DNA from: Candidatus Binatia bacterium | GTDB taxonomy: Bacteria; Desulfobacterota; Binatia; UBA12015 | Assembly: GCA_029248525.1 (NCBI GenBank) | Contig: JAQWJE010000033.1 | Span: 56,054-120,053, forward strand | DNA: 64,000 nucleotides | Direction: 5' to 3' | Program-made: the position numbers and the translations under genes | Shown here: one piece after another, positions 34,425 to 43,706 of the stretch | How positions within the stretch are numbered: the stretch's first letter is position 1 | Layout of the letters: each line of letters begins with the position of its first letter | The notes under the pieces: generated by a model | What the model was told of the DNA's origin: nothing | Seen by the model: the letters and a program-made list of their open reading frames with translations, nothing else | The model's database searches: none

Positions 34425-35201
34425 TCAGATCAGTGCGTCCGGGTCCAGGTCCTCATCCCCGCGCAGTACCAGCAAATCCGTGCCGGCGCGTCTCACCAAC
34501 CAACGCTGCACGGCGCTCGACCAGACGTCGTAGGGCTCTTCCAGCATCCCGTAGTGACCGCCCGATCGCTTCTGGTATTCCGCCTCAATTCCCTGTGCCG
34601 TAATCGCGACAAGATGCTCCGGGACCACGGGATCATCGGGCGAGGCCATGAGCAAGGTGGGTACCGCAGGCCGACCGGGTCGAATCGCCCGCCCGACCAG
34701 AGACCCCACCAGGCGAGCCCCTTCATTAGTCAAGGCATTCAGGAGTCGTGCGACGCCGGCATTCGATCCCACGTGAGCCATCGGGTTGGTGGGGGCAGGC
34801 GGCGGCAACTCTGCGTTACGCCAACGAGCGATCATATTCGCCAGACGCGGCTGGAGCTGCGGCGGTCCTACGAGGAGGGGGGCATCGGCCACCACCGCGC
34901 GCGGCAAGGAGCGTTCGGCCAAAGCGAGCGCAACCAGAGCACCAGCGTCGTGCCCGACCACAATCGGCGGAGTCTCGCAGTCCGAGAGAAAGTCCGCTGC
35001 CGACTGACACCATTGTTCGATTTCAAAGTCGCGCCCCTGCTCACCCGAACGCATATCCAGCAGATGACACCGCCAACCGCGGTGCGCCAGCCCCAAAGCT
35101 GCGGGCTGCCAGATATCCGGTGTCGTCCACAGGCCATGAAGAAAAACCAGATCCGCGCGATAGCGTCCGTTTTCCGGTTCGATGCATACGGTATCGCTCA
35201 T
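34425..35201 (-). CDS. alpha/beta hydrolase with Asp nucleophile
   Basis: 258 residues. LVFLHGLWTTPDIW is the oxyanion strand-loop, and the nucleophile elbow reads VVGHDAGA, so the nucleophile is Asp85 instead of Ser. The acid lies in MASPDDPVVP and the His in SGGHYGMLEEP. An Asp elbow is the mark of haloalkane dehalogenase and epoxide hydrolase chemistry, which go through an alkyl-enzyme ester, but the halide- or epoxide-binding Trp/Tyr residues cannot be assigned confidently here. The ATG overlaps the stop of a 52-codon gene (ATGA), linking it to hslO upstream. Confidence 0.85.
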   Translation of the reverse strand: MSDTVCIEPENGRYRADLVFLHGLWTTPDIWQPAALGLAHRGWRCHLLDMRSGEQGRDFEIEQWCQSAADFLSDCETPPIVVGHDAGALVALALAERSLPRAVVADAPLLVGPPQLQPRLANMIARWRNAELPPPAPTNPMAHVGSNAGVARLLNALTNEGARLVGSLVGRAIRPGRPAVPTLLMASPDDPVVPEHLVAITAQGIEAEYQKRSGGHYGMLEEPYDVWSSAVQRWLVRRAGTDLLVLRGDEDLDPDALI

Positions 35202-35356
35202 TCCGAGATTTCCTGTTGGTCAAAGCGACACGTCGCATGGTCCTCGAGGCTCGATAATTCTCCACAAAGAAAACGGGCAGCGCCCGGTTCTTTCGCTGCC
35301 GCTCCCGGCACAACCGCGTGATGAGGTATCGCAAGCAACCGAATCGCCATGTTCAT
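35198..35356 (-). CDS. small protein of 52 residues coupled to hslO and a hydrolase
   Basis: An uninterrupted 52-codon frame fills the gap between hslO and the alpha/beta hydrolase. Its ATG overlaps the hslO stop (ATGA at 35353-35356) and its TGA overlaps the hydrolase start (ATGA at 35198-35201). Such four-base overlaps on both sides are the typical signature of coupled translation. The product starts MNMAIRLLAI and ends FDQQEISE. It has two Cys (about positions 31 and 43), a hydrophobic N-terminal third, an Ala/Pro/Gly middle and an acidic tail. I recognise no family. No separate ribosome site is needed. The chance of coincidence is low but not nil. Confidence 0.6.
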   Translation of the reverse strand: MNMAIRLLAIPHHAVVPGAAAKEPGAARFLCGELSSLEDHATCRFDQQEISE

Positions 35357-36201
35357 TTCTCCGCAGCGGGAGCCGTAGCGTCAAGCTCCGGTTGACCGAC
35401 CAGGTATTGGTGGCTGCAAAAATCACAAACGACCTCCTCCACACGCCCCCCCCGAACTTCCTCCAGTTCTTCGGGCGACAGCGTGCGCACCGCTCCGACT
35501 GCCCGCTCGAGAGAGCAGCGGCATTGATAAAGAAGAGGGTCGTGTCCGAGCACATGAAGATCCATGCGATCAAGGAGCGCCATCGTCGCATCCGCCGGTG
35601 CCTCACCGGCTCGCACCAGAGCGGCGAAATCTGCCTGCTCCAGACACGCCGTGACACCCGCCAGATGCTCCGGCTCACAATCCGGCATCGCCTGAACGAT
35701 CATCCCCCCGGCGCGGCTGATTCGACCGTCCGCTTCGGTCACTGTCGCCAGCGAGAAAAGGGTCAGTGTCTGCTCGGACTCGAGGCAAAATTGCTGCAAA
35801 GCGCCAGCTATACTCCCTCCGGATACAGGCAGTCGACTCTGGTAAACCTGCCCGCCACGGAATCCGTGGCGTGAGATCCGCAGCTCGCCATCCGTACCGA
35901 TCAGAGGTTCGGCACTTGCCTGAGGATTCTTCACGCGCCCACGCACCTCCGGTCCCGGCCAGACATCAGCGACCAACTGGCCTGCACTGCCGTCATGATC
36001 AAAAGAGCACTGCACTCTTTCGACCGGACTCTGCGCCAGTTCCAGTAAGGCGACACCCGTGAGGAGATCGCCCAACGCCTCGGAAACAGCAGGTGCCGAG
36101 CCGGCAACACGAGCGGCCTCCTGCGCCATCGCGGTGCTGGTGGCGGTCAAAATCCGCACCGTGCCTTCGCCTGTCATCCAACGATCAATTCGATCCCTCA
36201 T
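35353..36201 (-). CDS. hslO: Hsp33 family redox-regulated chaperone
   Basis: 282 residues from the ATG at 36201 (a GTG at 36255 is possible). The N-terminal chaperone domain shows TGVALLELAQSPVERVQCSF and MIVQAMPDCEPEHL, the family's GG(F/M)I(V/I)Q(P/A)LP position. The C-terminal zinc switch is complete: Cys227-x-Cys229, 29 residues, then Cys259-x-x-Cys262. Under oxidative stress these cysteines form disulfides, zinc leaves and the protein becomes an active holdase in the cytoplasm. It is the first gene of a coupled minus-strand operon with a 52-codon gene and a hydrolase, and divergent from the SDR gene. Confidence 0.92.
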   Translation of the reverse strand: MRDRIDRWMTGEGTVRILTATSTAMAQEAARVAGSAPAVSEALGDLLTGVALLELAQSPVERVQCSFDHDGSAGQLVADVWPGPEVRGRVKNPQASAEPLIGTDGELRISRHGFRGGQVYQSRLPVSGGSIAGALQQFCLESEQTLTLFSLATVTEADGRISRAGGMIVQAMPDCEPEHLAGVTACLEQADFAALVRAGEAPADATMALLDRMDLHVLGHDPLLYQCRCSLERAVGAVRTLSPEELEEVRGGRVEEVVCDFCSHQYLVGQPELDATAPAAEK

Positions 36202-36307
36202 GCCGGACGGTCTTCGCAGACCTGAGGACAGATCGCCAGTGCCCACCACTTGCACCCCGCCACCGTTAATGATCGGAGAAGCAGATACCTATGCCAAGGA
36301 GGACATT

Positions 36308-37177
36308 ATGGGACTGCTCGATGGGAAAGTAGCTATCATTACCGGCGCCGGAGGCGGCCTCGGTCGAACCCACGCATTATTGCTGGCCAGCGAAGGCGCC
36401 AAAATCGTCGTAAATGATCTGGGTGGCGCGCGTGACGGCACCGGCGACGGACTGGCCATGGCCGATCAAGTGGTTCGGGAGATCACGGACGCTGGAGGAG
36501 CGGCCGTCGCCAATCATGACTCCGTGGCCACTATGGCCGGAGGCGAGAATATTTGCCGCACAGCACTCGATGCATTTGGCCGGGTAGATATTCTTGTCAA
36601 TAATGCCGGCATCCTGCGCGATCGTACCTTGGTCAAGACAGAGGAAGACGATTGGGACCTGGTGATCGCCGTCCACCTCAAGGGCACCTACTGCGTCACA
36701 AAGCCTGTCTTCCAGCATATGAAGGATCGCGGTGGCCCGGGCGTGATCATCAACACCACCTCCACTTCAGGCCTCCTCGGAAACTTCGGACAGTGCAACT
36801 ACGGAGCTGCCAAGGCAGGGATTGCCGGCTTCACGCGAACTCTGGCGCAAGAAGGTGCAAAATACGGCATTCGCGCCTGGGGACTCGCGCCGGTGGCGTT
36901 TACCCGACTGACCTCCGACTTGATGGGCGGAGAAGAATCCGCAATGGCCGAAGCTCTCGATCCAGCAAAGATCTCGCAGGCAGTTCTCTACATGGCGAGT
37001 GATTTATCGGGCGACAAAACAGGGAAATTTCTGTTCGTGAGCGGCGCACGCGTAGCTGAGATGAAAATCACCGGCCCCACCGGCCTCCAGAAAGATGGCT
37101 TCTCGGCCCGGGATATCGCCGCAGCCGAAGACGATGTCTTCCTCCCCGAGGATCAGGGTTTCAACATGCGCGCCTGA
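36308..37177 (+). CDS. short-chain dehydrogenase/reductase
   Basis: 289 residues. The Rossmann cofactor loop is ITGAGGGLGRTHA (residues 11-23), NNAG appears near residue 97, and the catalytic set is Ser in INTTSTSG with Tyr and Lys in CNYGAAKAG. The N-terminal VVNDLGGARDGTG pattern and the C-terminal extension (about residue 240 on) resemble the (3R)-hydroxyacyl-CoA dehydrogenase domain of peroxisomal multifunctional proteins and similar actinobacterial SDRs. It probably oxidises 3-hydroxyacyl-CoA or a steroid-like alcohol with NAD. AAGGAGGA lies just before the ATG. It is followed by a strong terminator. Confidence 0.92.
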   Translation: MGLLDGKVAIITGAGGGLGRTHALLLASEGAKIVVNDLGGARDGTGDGLAMADQVVREITDAGGAAVANHDSVATMAGGENICRTALDAFGRVDILVNNAGILRDRTLVKTEEDDWDLVIAVHLKGTYCVTKPVFQHMKDRGGPGVIINTTSTSGLLGNFGQCNYGAAKAGIAGFTRTLAQEGAKYGIRAWGLAPVAFTRLTSDLMGGEESAMAEALDPAKISQAVLYMASDLSGDKTGKFLFVSGARVAEMKITGPTGLQKDGFSARDIAAAEDDVFLPEDQGFNMRA

Positions 37178-37197
37178 GCCGCGAGGATCCGGCCCAA

Positions 37198-37230
37198 GGG
37201 CGCACTCCTGTTTGGAGTGCGCCCTTTTTT
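37198..37230 (+). terminator. intrinsic terminator after SDR gene
   Basis: An 11-bp perfect stem (GGGCGCACTCC with GGAGTGCGCCC), a TGTTT loop and a run of six T. It ends the SDR transcript 20 bp after the stop codon. The 239 bp that follow contain no further gene before 37470. Confidence 0.92.
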
Positions 37231-37469
37231 GTTTGACTTCACGATCGAAGCTTCCGGCGGTTCACTCCCCCGTTTCGGGATTCCGGAACGGCATCAGGCC
37301 CCATATCAGGTGCCCCCGCATCTCTATTGCGTGATGCGTAGGGGGTTACCGCCCCTTCCCAAAGCTCCAAAAATAGGATCGAATGAGGCTTCCGCTACAC
37401 CAGCACCTTTCAAAACCCCCTCCAAGTTTTCGGCGGACACGGAACAACCAAAAACCAAGGGGAATTCGA

Positions 37470-40016
37470 ATGTGGCAAAAAAAACGTGGAACCTCTGCCG
37501 TCAGGCATGGATTACTCGCCATTTGCCTGGCGCTGGTCTCGGCATGCGAGGGCCAACGCCCATGCCACGTCGATTATGAGATCACGGCCACATGGCCTTC
37601 AGGCTTTATTGCCAATGTTGAAATTTACAACGAGGGCGTGAGGGACCTGGAGTTGGAATCCGGCTGGAAGCTGAGCTTCGAGCGCATCGAGCGACTGGAA
37701 ATTGTCAATCTCTGGAATGGTCTCCTGCAGGACGACACGGCCAAATTTCTAGTAACGAACGAGCACTGGAACTCGAAGATCCCCGCTGGCGGCTCGGTCG
37801 ATTTCGGCTTTGAGGCCAATTTCGCCGGCGATCCTCCCGCCGACCCGCAGAACTTCCGCTTGAATGGACGTGCCTGCAGTTCCAATACGGCCCCGGAGCC
37901 AACAGGAAATCCGGGCGACAACCCCACCGCCACCCCCCCGACCAACGATCCGATAGCAACTCCGACCCCGACGAGTGCACCCATCCAAACGCCGGCGGCC
38001 ACGGCCACGCCCCCGGCAGCGACGCCGGTTCCGACACCGGTTCCGACGCCTCCGTTCGTCCCGCCAACACCTGCCCCGACAAATTCGCCAGCGCCCACCC
38101 CACCGATAGCGGCAACGCCGTCGCCCACGCCGGCACCCACGCCGGCACCCACTCCCTCGCCAACGCCTTCACCGTCGCCAACGCCTTCACCCTCGCCAAC
38201 GCCGTCGCCGACACCAACACCCGCAGCGACGCCAGACGGATTCACTGGACGAGAATTATACGAGATACACGCGTGCAATCTTTGCCACGGGGATGACGGT
38301 GCGGGAACGACGATCGCTCCGACTCTGGCAAATTGGTCCTCGCTCGAAACCTTGACCCAAAAAATCGACGCTTCGATGCCTCTGGGCAACCCCGGCGCTT
38401 GCGAAGGTAATTGTGCGAGCCGAATTGCGTCTTATATTCTGGGCGAATTACAACGAGCGACGGGAACGCTGGAGTGCAGCAGCGGCCCGACCGCTCTACC
38501 GAGGCGATTGCGACCGTTGACCCGGCGGGAATACATCGCCACCGTTAACGATCTATTGGGGCTGACCACTACCAACCCTCTGAATGATTTCCCGGTAGAA
38601 ATTCGGATCGACGGCTACGACAATATGCCGGCGGCTTTCGAAATGACCGATCGGCACATCGACGCCTACCTGGGCGAAGCCGAAAGCCTCGCGGCGCGAG
38701 CCGTGATCGAGCGCAGGTCTGCCATCCTGCCCTGCGAACCGGCCAATGATCGCGAGGCGTGCGCTCGCGAGTTTGTCGAGGAGTTTGGGCAACGGGCCTA
38801 TCGAAGACCTCTCGCGACAAGCGAAGTAAATTCCCTGTTGGCACTTTTTGCCGACGAGGACGAGCCCTTCGACATCGGTCTGCAGGATGCGCTTTGGGCG
38901 ATGTTGATCTCGCCCCACTTCCTCCAACGCTCGGAGTTGGGCGTGCCCGATGGAGAAGGCAACTTTGCCCTGGACGGTTATGAAATCGCCAGCGCCATTT
39001 CGTATTTACTGATCGGCTCGATGCCCGACGATCTGCTCTTCGCAGCAGCGGCAAACGGTAGCCTGCAGACGACCGAGGGCCGCCGAGCTCAGGCCGAGCG
39101 CCTTCTCGCCGACCCACGTGCACGGGAGCAGTTGGGAATTTTCGCCGCCCAATGGCTCGGCGCGGATCCCCTTCTGGCCGGCGAGAAAAATTCCACGGCC
39201 TTCCCCAACTTCAACGAGGGAATTCAGGAACGACAATTCGAGGAACTCAACCGCTTCCTGTCACACGTCGTCTTTGATGCCTCGGGTTCCTTCGCCGAAC
39301 TTTTCGACACCGAGACCGTCATGGCCGACCCGCTGCTGGCCGCGTACTATGGGGTCCCCATGCCCGCCGGTGAAACATTCGGGCCGATTCAGGTCGCAGA
39401 CGGGTCACGCGGCGGGATCCTGACCCTTGGTAGTGTCCTTGCAGCTCACGCGCACTCGAACGATACCTCGCCCGTCCGACGAGGCGTCTTCGTTCGACGC
39501 CGACTCCTGTGCCAGGATCTGCCACCACCGCCACCCGAGGTCGATAATACCCCACCGGGGCTGGACCCGACCCTCAGCACGCGGGAGCGCTTTGCAGCTC
39601 ATAGTACCGACCCCTCCTGCCAGTCCTGCCATCAATATATCGACGGTGTCGGATTCGGGTTTCTGAAGTTCGACGGTGCGGGTGGACCGATCGCCTTCGA
39701 GGGAGGTGCGCCGATCGACGACCAGGGCGAGATCCTGGGATTACGCAGTCTGGACGACCCCGAGATTTTGAGCTTCTCGGGCGCAACGCAACTCGGCGAC
39801 CTGCTTGCCGGGAGTGAAACAGCCGAGAGATGTCTGGCTACGCAAGTATGGCGATGGTCGAGAGGCCAATTGGAGAGTTCGGAGCTTGCCTGTGAGATCG
39901 AAGCTCTCGGAACGGACTTCGTGGCGCAGGGAGGCAATGTGCAGGAACTCCTGCTGCGCCTGATCGAGCTCCCCTCCTTTACACGTCGCCATGAGGGCGA
40001 AGAGGTGAACCCATGA
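37470..40016 (+). CDS. exported CBM2 / c-type heme / DUF1587-DUF1592-DUF1588-DUF1585-like fusion protein
   Basis: 848 residues. Residues 1-26 are a lipoprotein-type signal (lipobox LVSAC, Cys26). Residues 32-136 form a family 2 carbohydrate-binding module: it is bounded by Cys32 and Cys136, with conserved Trp and the motifs [20 protein letters not shown] and FRLNG.C. A Pro/Thr linker follows (137-256). A c-type heme motif CNLCH (269-273) begins a cytochrome-like segment. Then comes the multi-domain DUF159x body ([17 protein letters not shown], the DUF1587 start; [17 protein letters not shown]1595/1592; [37 protein letters not shown]1588) with a second CQSCH (717-721). ATG 37470 has AAGGGG upstream; longer frames lack one. 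Its stop overlaps the DUF1552 gene. Likely a surface heme protein bound to polysaccharide; the reaction is unknown. Confidence 0.88.
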   Translation: MWQKKRGTSAVRHGLLAICLALVSACEGQRPCHVDYEITATWPSGFIANVEIYNEGVRDLELESGWKLSFERIERLEIVNLWNGLLQDDTAKFLVTNEHWNSKIPAGGSVDFGFEANFAGDPPADPQNFRLNGRACSSNTAPEPTGNPGDNPTATPPTNDPIATPTPTSAPIQTPAATATPPAATPVPTPVPTPPFVPPTPAPTNSPAPTPPIAATPSPTPAPTPAPTPSPTPSPSPTPSPSPTPSPTPTPAATPDGFTGRELYEIHACNLCHGDDGAGTTIAPTLANWSSLETLTQKIDASMPLGNPGACEGNCASRIASYILGELQRATGTLECSSGPTALPRRLRPLTRREYIATVNDLLGLTTTNPLNDFPVEIRIDGYDNMPAAFEMTDRHIDAYLGEAESLAARAVIERRSAILPCEPANDREACAREFVEEFGQRAYRRPLATSEVNSLLALFADEDEPFDIGLQDALWAMLISPHFLQRSELGVPDGEGNFALDGYEIASAISYLLIGSMPDDLLFAAAANGSLQTTEGRRAQAERLLADPRAREQLGIFAAQWLGADPLLAGEKNSTAFPNFNEGIQERQFEELNRFLSHVVFDASGSFAELFDTETVMADPLLAAYYGVPMPAGETFGPIQVADGSRGGILTLGSVLAAHAHSNDTSPVRRGVFVRRRLLCQDLPPPPPEVDNTPPGLDPTLSTRERFAAHSTDPSCQSCHQYIDGVGFGFLKFDGAGGPIAFEGGAPIDDQGEILGLRSLDDPEILSFSGATQLGDLLAGSETAERCLATQVWRWSRGQLESSELACEIEALGTDFVAQGGNVQELLLRLIELPSFTRRHEGEEVNP
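37878..38234 (+). repeat. Pro/Thr linker-coding repeat
   Basis: About 119 codons of PT, PTP, PSPTP and PAPTP units inside the fusion gene, with imperfect tandem copies of a 12-18 bp unit (ACGCCGGCACCC and TCGCCAACGCCT variants at 38120-38220). It encodes an extended flexible linker between the carbohydrate-binding module and the heme domain and is prone to replication slippage. Confidence 0.85.
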
Positions 40017-41314
40017 AGAACCGCAAATTATCCATGAACATGCGGCGGCGCGACTTTCTGAAGGCTTTGGGGAGCACAGGTGCGGCCTTGATGGCCCCAC
40101 TCACTCTCGTCCGCGCCGCCCGAGCCGAGGCCGCGGCCAAAAAGGCGATCTTCTTCTACATCCCCGACGGCTGCATTCCCCAGCACTTCCACCCCACAGG
40201 CACCGAATTTGATTTCGCTTTGCCGCCGATGACCGAACCGCTCGCGGCGGTCCGGGAATATTGCACCTTCATCGATGGCCTCACCATGTATGAAGGTGGC
40301 CCCACCCATGAAGGCGGGATTCGTAAAGTTCTGACGGCGAATGCCGCGCAGTCCCTGGATGACTTTCTTGCCGACCGGGTGGGCGCGACCAGCCCGTTTC
40401 GATCGCTCTATCTCGGTGTGGGTGCGAATTACGAGAATGGCTCGGGAGGTTTTTCCTTCCTTCGTTCGGGAGTCCCGCAATCACCCGAGGACAACCCGCT
40501 GGCAGCCTATGCGAGGTTGTTCGGCGACGACGAGGCGCCAGCTGCGCTTGCCGAAGACCCTCGTTTGAAAATCCTCAACCATTCGATCGCAGAAGTCTCT
40601 GCCATGCAGACGCAACTGGGTCCTGTCGAACGTCAACGGCTGGAACAACACCTCGAGGCCCTGCAATCAGTAGAACGCCGCATCGAGCAAGCCGGAGCCA
40701 ACGCCGGCAACTGCGGCCCCGCGCTGTGGAACCCCCAAGCGTTCACCGTCCCGTCCGGTTGGCATGGCTATCCCCCGCGTTACGACCGAGAAGAATTCTT
40801 CGAAACGGTCGGGGCCCTGCAGTTGGACCTGATCGTCGAGTCTCTGGCATGCGACCTTACCCGGGTCGCGTCGCTGCAATGGTCCCACCCGGTCAGCCCG
40901 ACCCTCCTCTCGTGGACCGGCGCCACGCAGCGTCACCATGATGCCTCCCACTTCGGGAACCCGGATAGCCCCAGCGCTCAGGACTTTATTCTCAGTCAGC
41001 GATTCTTCACCGAGCAACTTGCCCAACTGATCCAGAAACTCCAGTCGCGCCCCGACCCCAGCGGCGATGGCACCCTGCTCGACCACACCCGCATTCTGCT
41101 ATTCTCCGAGCTTGGGGACTCCAATCAGCATGACCACAAACGGATGCCCTTCATTCTGGCGGGAGCAGGGCGTGATTTCCCGGGCGGGCGCTTCCTGAGT
41201 TACGACGGGGAGGCCCACGCCAAGCTTCTCGTGTCGATCGCGAGTTCGATGGACCCTTCGGTCACCAGCTATGGTTATTCAGGCCACGGTTCAGGCGGCT
41301 TGCCCGGATTGTAG
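40013..41314 (+). CDS. Tat-exported DUF1552 protein
   Basis: 433 residues. The N-terminus has a twin-arginine motif [10 protein letters not shown] followed by a hydrophobic stretch and AARAEA, so it is exported folded by Tat. The body matches DUF1552: [21 protein letters not shown] at the start, [23 protein letters not shown]-like dimer segment, [16 protein letters not shown] and [10 protein letters not shown]..., and late [26 protein letters not shown]1552 is related to DUF1501, thought to have an alkaline-phosphatase/sulfatase-like fold. The start overlaps the stop of the fusion gene (ATGA). DUF1552 genes usually travel with DUF1592-type genes, so the two products probably work together outside the cytoplasm. 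Confidence 0.9.
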   Translation: MKNRKLSMNMRRRDFLKALGSTGAALMAPLTLVRAARAEAAAKKAIFFYIPDGCIPQHFHPTGTEFDFALPPMTEPLAAVREYCTFIDGLTMYEGGPTHEGGIRKVLTANAAQSLDDFLADRVGATSPFRSLYLGVGANYENGSGGFSFLRSGVPQSPEDNPLAAYARLFGDDEAPAALAEDPRLKILNHSIAEVSAMQTQLGPVERQRLEQHLEALQSVERRIEQAGANAGNCGPALWNPQAFTVPSGWHGYPPRYDREEFFETVGALQLDLIVESLACDLTRVASLQWSHPVSPTLLSWTGATQRHHDASHFGNPDSPSAQDFILSQRFFTEQLAQLIQKLQSRPDPSGDGTLLDHTRILLFSELGDSNQHDHKRMPFILAGAGRDFPGGRFLSYDGEAHAKLLVSIASSMDPSVTSYGYSGHGSGGLPGL

Positions 41315-41382
41315 GCCTCGCGATGCCCGCGGACTTGTAGAGCCGATCGGAATCAGCGACGGTTTCTCCGGAGGTCTCCAAC

Positions 41383-42387
41383 ATGTCTGTGGCATATCGT
41401 ATCTTCGGTTCCGAAAACTCACCGTACTCGACCAAAGTACGGTCGTACTTTCGATACAAGCAAATTCCTCACGAGTGGATCATCCGCACCGGTGCAACGA
41501 TGGAGGAATACAAGAAGTACGCCCGCCTCCCGATCGTCCCCGCCGTTGCGACCCCCGAGGACGAAGCATTGCAGGACTCCACGCCTATTATCGAGGAGAT
41601 CGAGCGACGCATCCCCGCACCCTCCATCCACCCGGCCGACCCGACGCTACGATTCCTGTCGGAACTGCTCGAAGAATTCGGCGATGAATGGGGGAATAAA
41701 TGGATGTTCCACTATCGCTGGGCTCGGGAGATTGATCAAAAGACGGTTGCGCATCGTCTCGTCTCGGAAATGATGGCGGGCGCACCGGACGACCAGATCG
41801 AGACCATGGCCGTCAATGTGCGCGAGCGGATGAGCGGACGAGGCTTCGCGGTTGGCTCCAATGAGAAAACGGCCCCCCTCATCGAAGAGAGCTTCAAGAA
41901 CGGGATCGGCTTGCTGGAAAAACATCTGGAAAATCGACCTTTTCTTTTTGGCGCCCAACCCTGCTTCGCCGATTTGGGCTTGGGGGCGCAGGTCTACCAG
42001 GCACTGATCGATCCCACCGCAGGCGAGATTCTCCGCACTCAGGCACCGTCCACAGCAGCCTGGAGCGAGAGCCTCCTGGATCCGAAGGACCACGGGGCCT
42101 TTGAGGACTGGTCCACTCTTTCGCCAACCCTCGCGCCGCTTTTGAGCAGCGAGGTGCGCTATTTTCTCGCATGGTCCAAGGCCAATGCAGAAGCGATCGT
42201 CGCAGGGGCGGACGAATTGACTCTGGATTACGATGGCAGGGTCTGGTGGCAGACCGTCGGCGGTCCGCAGAAGTACCACGCCAAATCGCTGGGGGAACTC
42301 CGTCGGAAGTATGCGAATTGCGCGGAGGTCCCGGAACTGAAAACCATTCTGGCCAGCGCAGGCTGCGAAGAATTCCTTGTCGCCTGA
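41383..42387 (+). CDS. glutathione S-transferase-like protein
   Basis: 334 residues. The N-terminal thioredoxin-fold domain (1-80) contains SPYSTKVRSYFRYKQIPHEW, in which the usual catalytic Ser/Cys position is a Ser (ENSPYS), and DSTPIIEEIERR, the glutathione-contact Ser. The helical C-terminal domain is long for a GST (to residue 334), with FADLGLGAQVY. Proteins of this shape are common in Myxococcota/Actinobacteria-like genomes with unknown substrate. GGAGG lies eleven bases before the ATG. It is 68 bp after the DUF1552 gene and could be in the same transcript. Confidence 0.85.
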   Translation: MSVAYRIFGSENSPYSTKVRSYFRYKQIPHEWIIRTGATMEEYKKYARLPIVPAVATPEDEALQDSTPIIEEIERRIPAPSIHPADPTLRFLSELLEEFGDEWGNKWMFHYRWAREIDQKTVAHRLVSEMMAGAPDDQIETMAVNVRERMSGRGFAVGSNEKTAPLIEESFKNGIGLLEKHLENRPFLFGAQPCFADLGLGAQVYQALIDPTAGEILRTQAPSTAAWSESLLDPKDHGAFEDWSTLSPTLAPLLSSEVRYFLAWSKANAEAIVAGADELTLDYDGRVWWQTVGGPQKYHAKSLGELRRKYANCAEVPELKTILASAGCEEFLVA

Positions 42388-42471
42388 GGCCGAGGACGAA
42401 AGTTTTGAGAAGGAAGAGGATCCGGGAGGACTGGCAAAAAGCACCCGCCATCCGGTAGATTCCCCGCAGAC

Positions 42472-42556
42472 CCCTTTGGCACTCCTCGGGGCGGGGAAAT
42501 CGCCTGAGCCAAAGGGAGCCATGATTTTGGGGCGCTCGCAAGCCAGCGCCAAAATC
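42472..42556 (+). other. two tandem hairpins upstream of LLM gene
   Basis: In the 212 bp between the GST-like gene and the LLM gene, CCCTTTGGC (42472-42480) pairs with GCCAAAGGG (42508-42516). Just after it GATTTT-GGCGCT pairs with AGCGCC-AAAATC (42523-42556, two-base bulge, eight-base loop). There is no T-run, so neither is a plain terminator. They may form a structured leader of the LLM mRNA. Confidence 0.4.
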
Positions 42557-42599
42557 CCCGGAAAACAATACGAATTTCTACGATGAAGGAGAATACCCT

Positions 42600-43625
42600 A
42601 TGAAATTGGGCGTGAACGCAGCGGGCTTCGGTCCGAAGATCAGAATCGATATGGAGCGTATCCTCAAAGCCGAGTCCCTGGGCTTTGACTCTGTCTGGAC
42701 CGCGGAGGCTTGGGGGAACGACGCCATCACTCCCCTGGCATGGATCGGCGCGCAGACGACCAAAATCAAATTGGGCACCGCCATCATGCAGATTCCCGCG
42801 AGGACTCCCGCGATGTGCGCCATGCAGGCCATGACGGTCGATCAGATGTCCGGCGGGCGTATGCTGGTCGGAATTGGCCCCTCGGGACCGCAAGTTGTCG
42901 AGGGTTGGCATGGTGTTCCTTACGGGAAACCCCTCAAGCGGACCCGCGAGTATATCCGCATCATGCGCCAGATCTTCGCTCGCGAAGAAAAGGTGACCTT
43001 TGATGGTGAATTCTATCAGATGCCCTACCACGGAGAGGGCTCCTCGGGGCTCGGTAAACCGCTGAAGAGCATTCTTCACGGCCGCGCAGACATTCCCATT
43101 TACACGGCCACGATCTCCCCCAAGGGAATCGCCACGGCCGCGGAAGTCGCCGACGGCTTCATTCCGATCTGGACCACCCCCGGTGGGCTGCAGACTTTCC
43201 AGGAGAGTATCGAAAAAGGCCTGGCCAAGGCAGGCGGCGGAAAAACCGCTGCCGACTTCGAAATCATGCCGACGATCATCGCCATCGTGAACGACGATCT
43301 GGAAGCCTGCCGCAATATGCTGCGACCCCAACTAGCCCTCTATATTGGTGGCATGGGTGCCCGTGGCAAGAATTTCTACAATGACCATATCACCCGCCAA
43401 GGTTGGCCAGATGCCGCCCGAAAAATTCAGGACCTCTACCTGGACGGCAAAAAGAAGGAAGCCGCAGCCGAGGTTCCCGATGATCTTCTGGACAGCGTAG
43501 CCCTCCTGGGGCCTCGCGACCGGGTGAAGGATCGATTGGATGAATGGAAATCGACGAATGCCTCCACCCTGATCCTGGGCGGCGATCCGAGCGCTCTGGA
43601 AACGATCGCGGAACTGACCTTCTAG
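42600..43625 (+). CDS. LLM-class oxidoreductase, F420-dependent-like
   Basis: 341 residues, a luciferase-like TIM barrel. Landmarks are MKLGVNAAGFGPK, ESLGFDSVWTAEAWGNDAITPLAWIGAQT, IKLGTAIMQIPARTPAMCAMQAMTVDQMSGGRMLVGIGPSGPQVVEGWHG and the late LLGPRDRVKDRLDEW. The GPSGPQVVEGWHG block and the overall layout are those of F420-dependent LLM proteins such as glucose-6-phosphate dehydrogenase- and methylene-H4MPT reductase-like enzymes. Physiological substrates of this subgroup are mostly unknown. AAGGAG precedes the ATG. It ends at a strong terminator. Confidence 0.9.
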   Translation: MKLGVNAAGFGPKIRIDMERILKAESLGFDSVWTAEAWGNDAITPLAWIGAQTTKIKLGTAIMQIPARTPAMCAMQAMTVDQMSGGRMLVGIGPSGPQVVEGWHGVPYGKPLKRTREYIRIMRQIFAREEKVTFDGEFYQMPYHGEGSSGLGKPLKSILHGRADIPIYTATISPKGIATAAEVADGFIPIWTTPGGLQTFQESIEKGLAKAGGGKTAADFEIMPTIIAIVNDDLEACRNMLRPQLALYIGGMGARGKNFYNDHITRQGWPDAARKIQDLYLDGKKKEAAAEVPDDLLDSVALLGPRDRVKDRLDEWKSTNASTLILGGDPSALETIAELTF

Positions 43626-43674
43626 AACCAACATTCCGGCGCGGCGATGTCCGCAATAGAAACGAGCAAAACAA

Positions 43675-43706
43675 AAATGCCCCCGGTCCGAAGACCGGGG
43701 GCATTT
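43675..43706. terminator. bidirectional intrinsic terminator
   Basis: A 14-bp perfect stem (AAATGCCCCCGGTC) with a CGAA tetraloop, A-rich on the left and T-rich on the right. It lies 50 bp after the LLM stop and also faces the lysine-rich protein gene from the other strand. The further 120 bp to 43826 hold only weaker inverted repeats (for example CCCGG/CCGGG around 43798-43820). Confidence 0.9.

Noticed and set aside
37878..38234. CRISPR-like short repeats
   Set aside because: They are in-frame Pro/Thr codons of a linker with no unique spacers of constant length; the same holds for 63709-63831.
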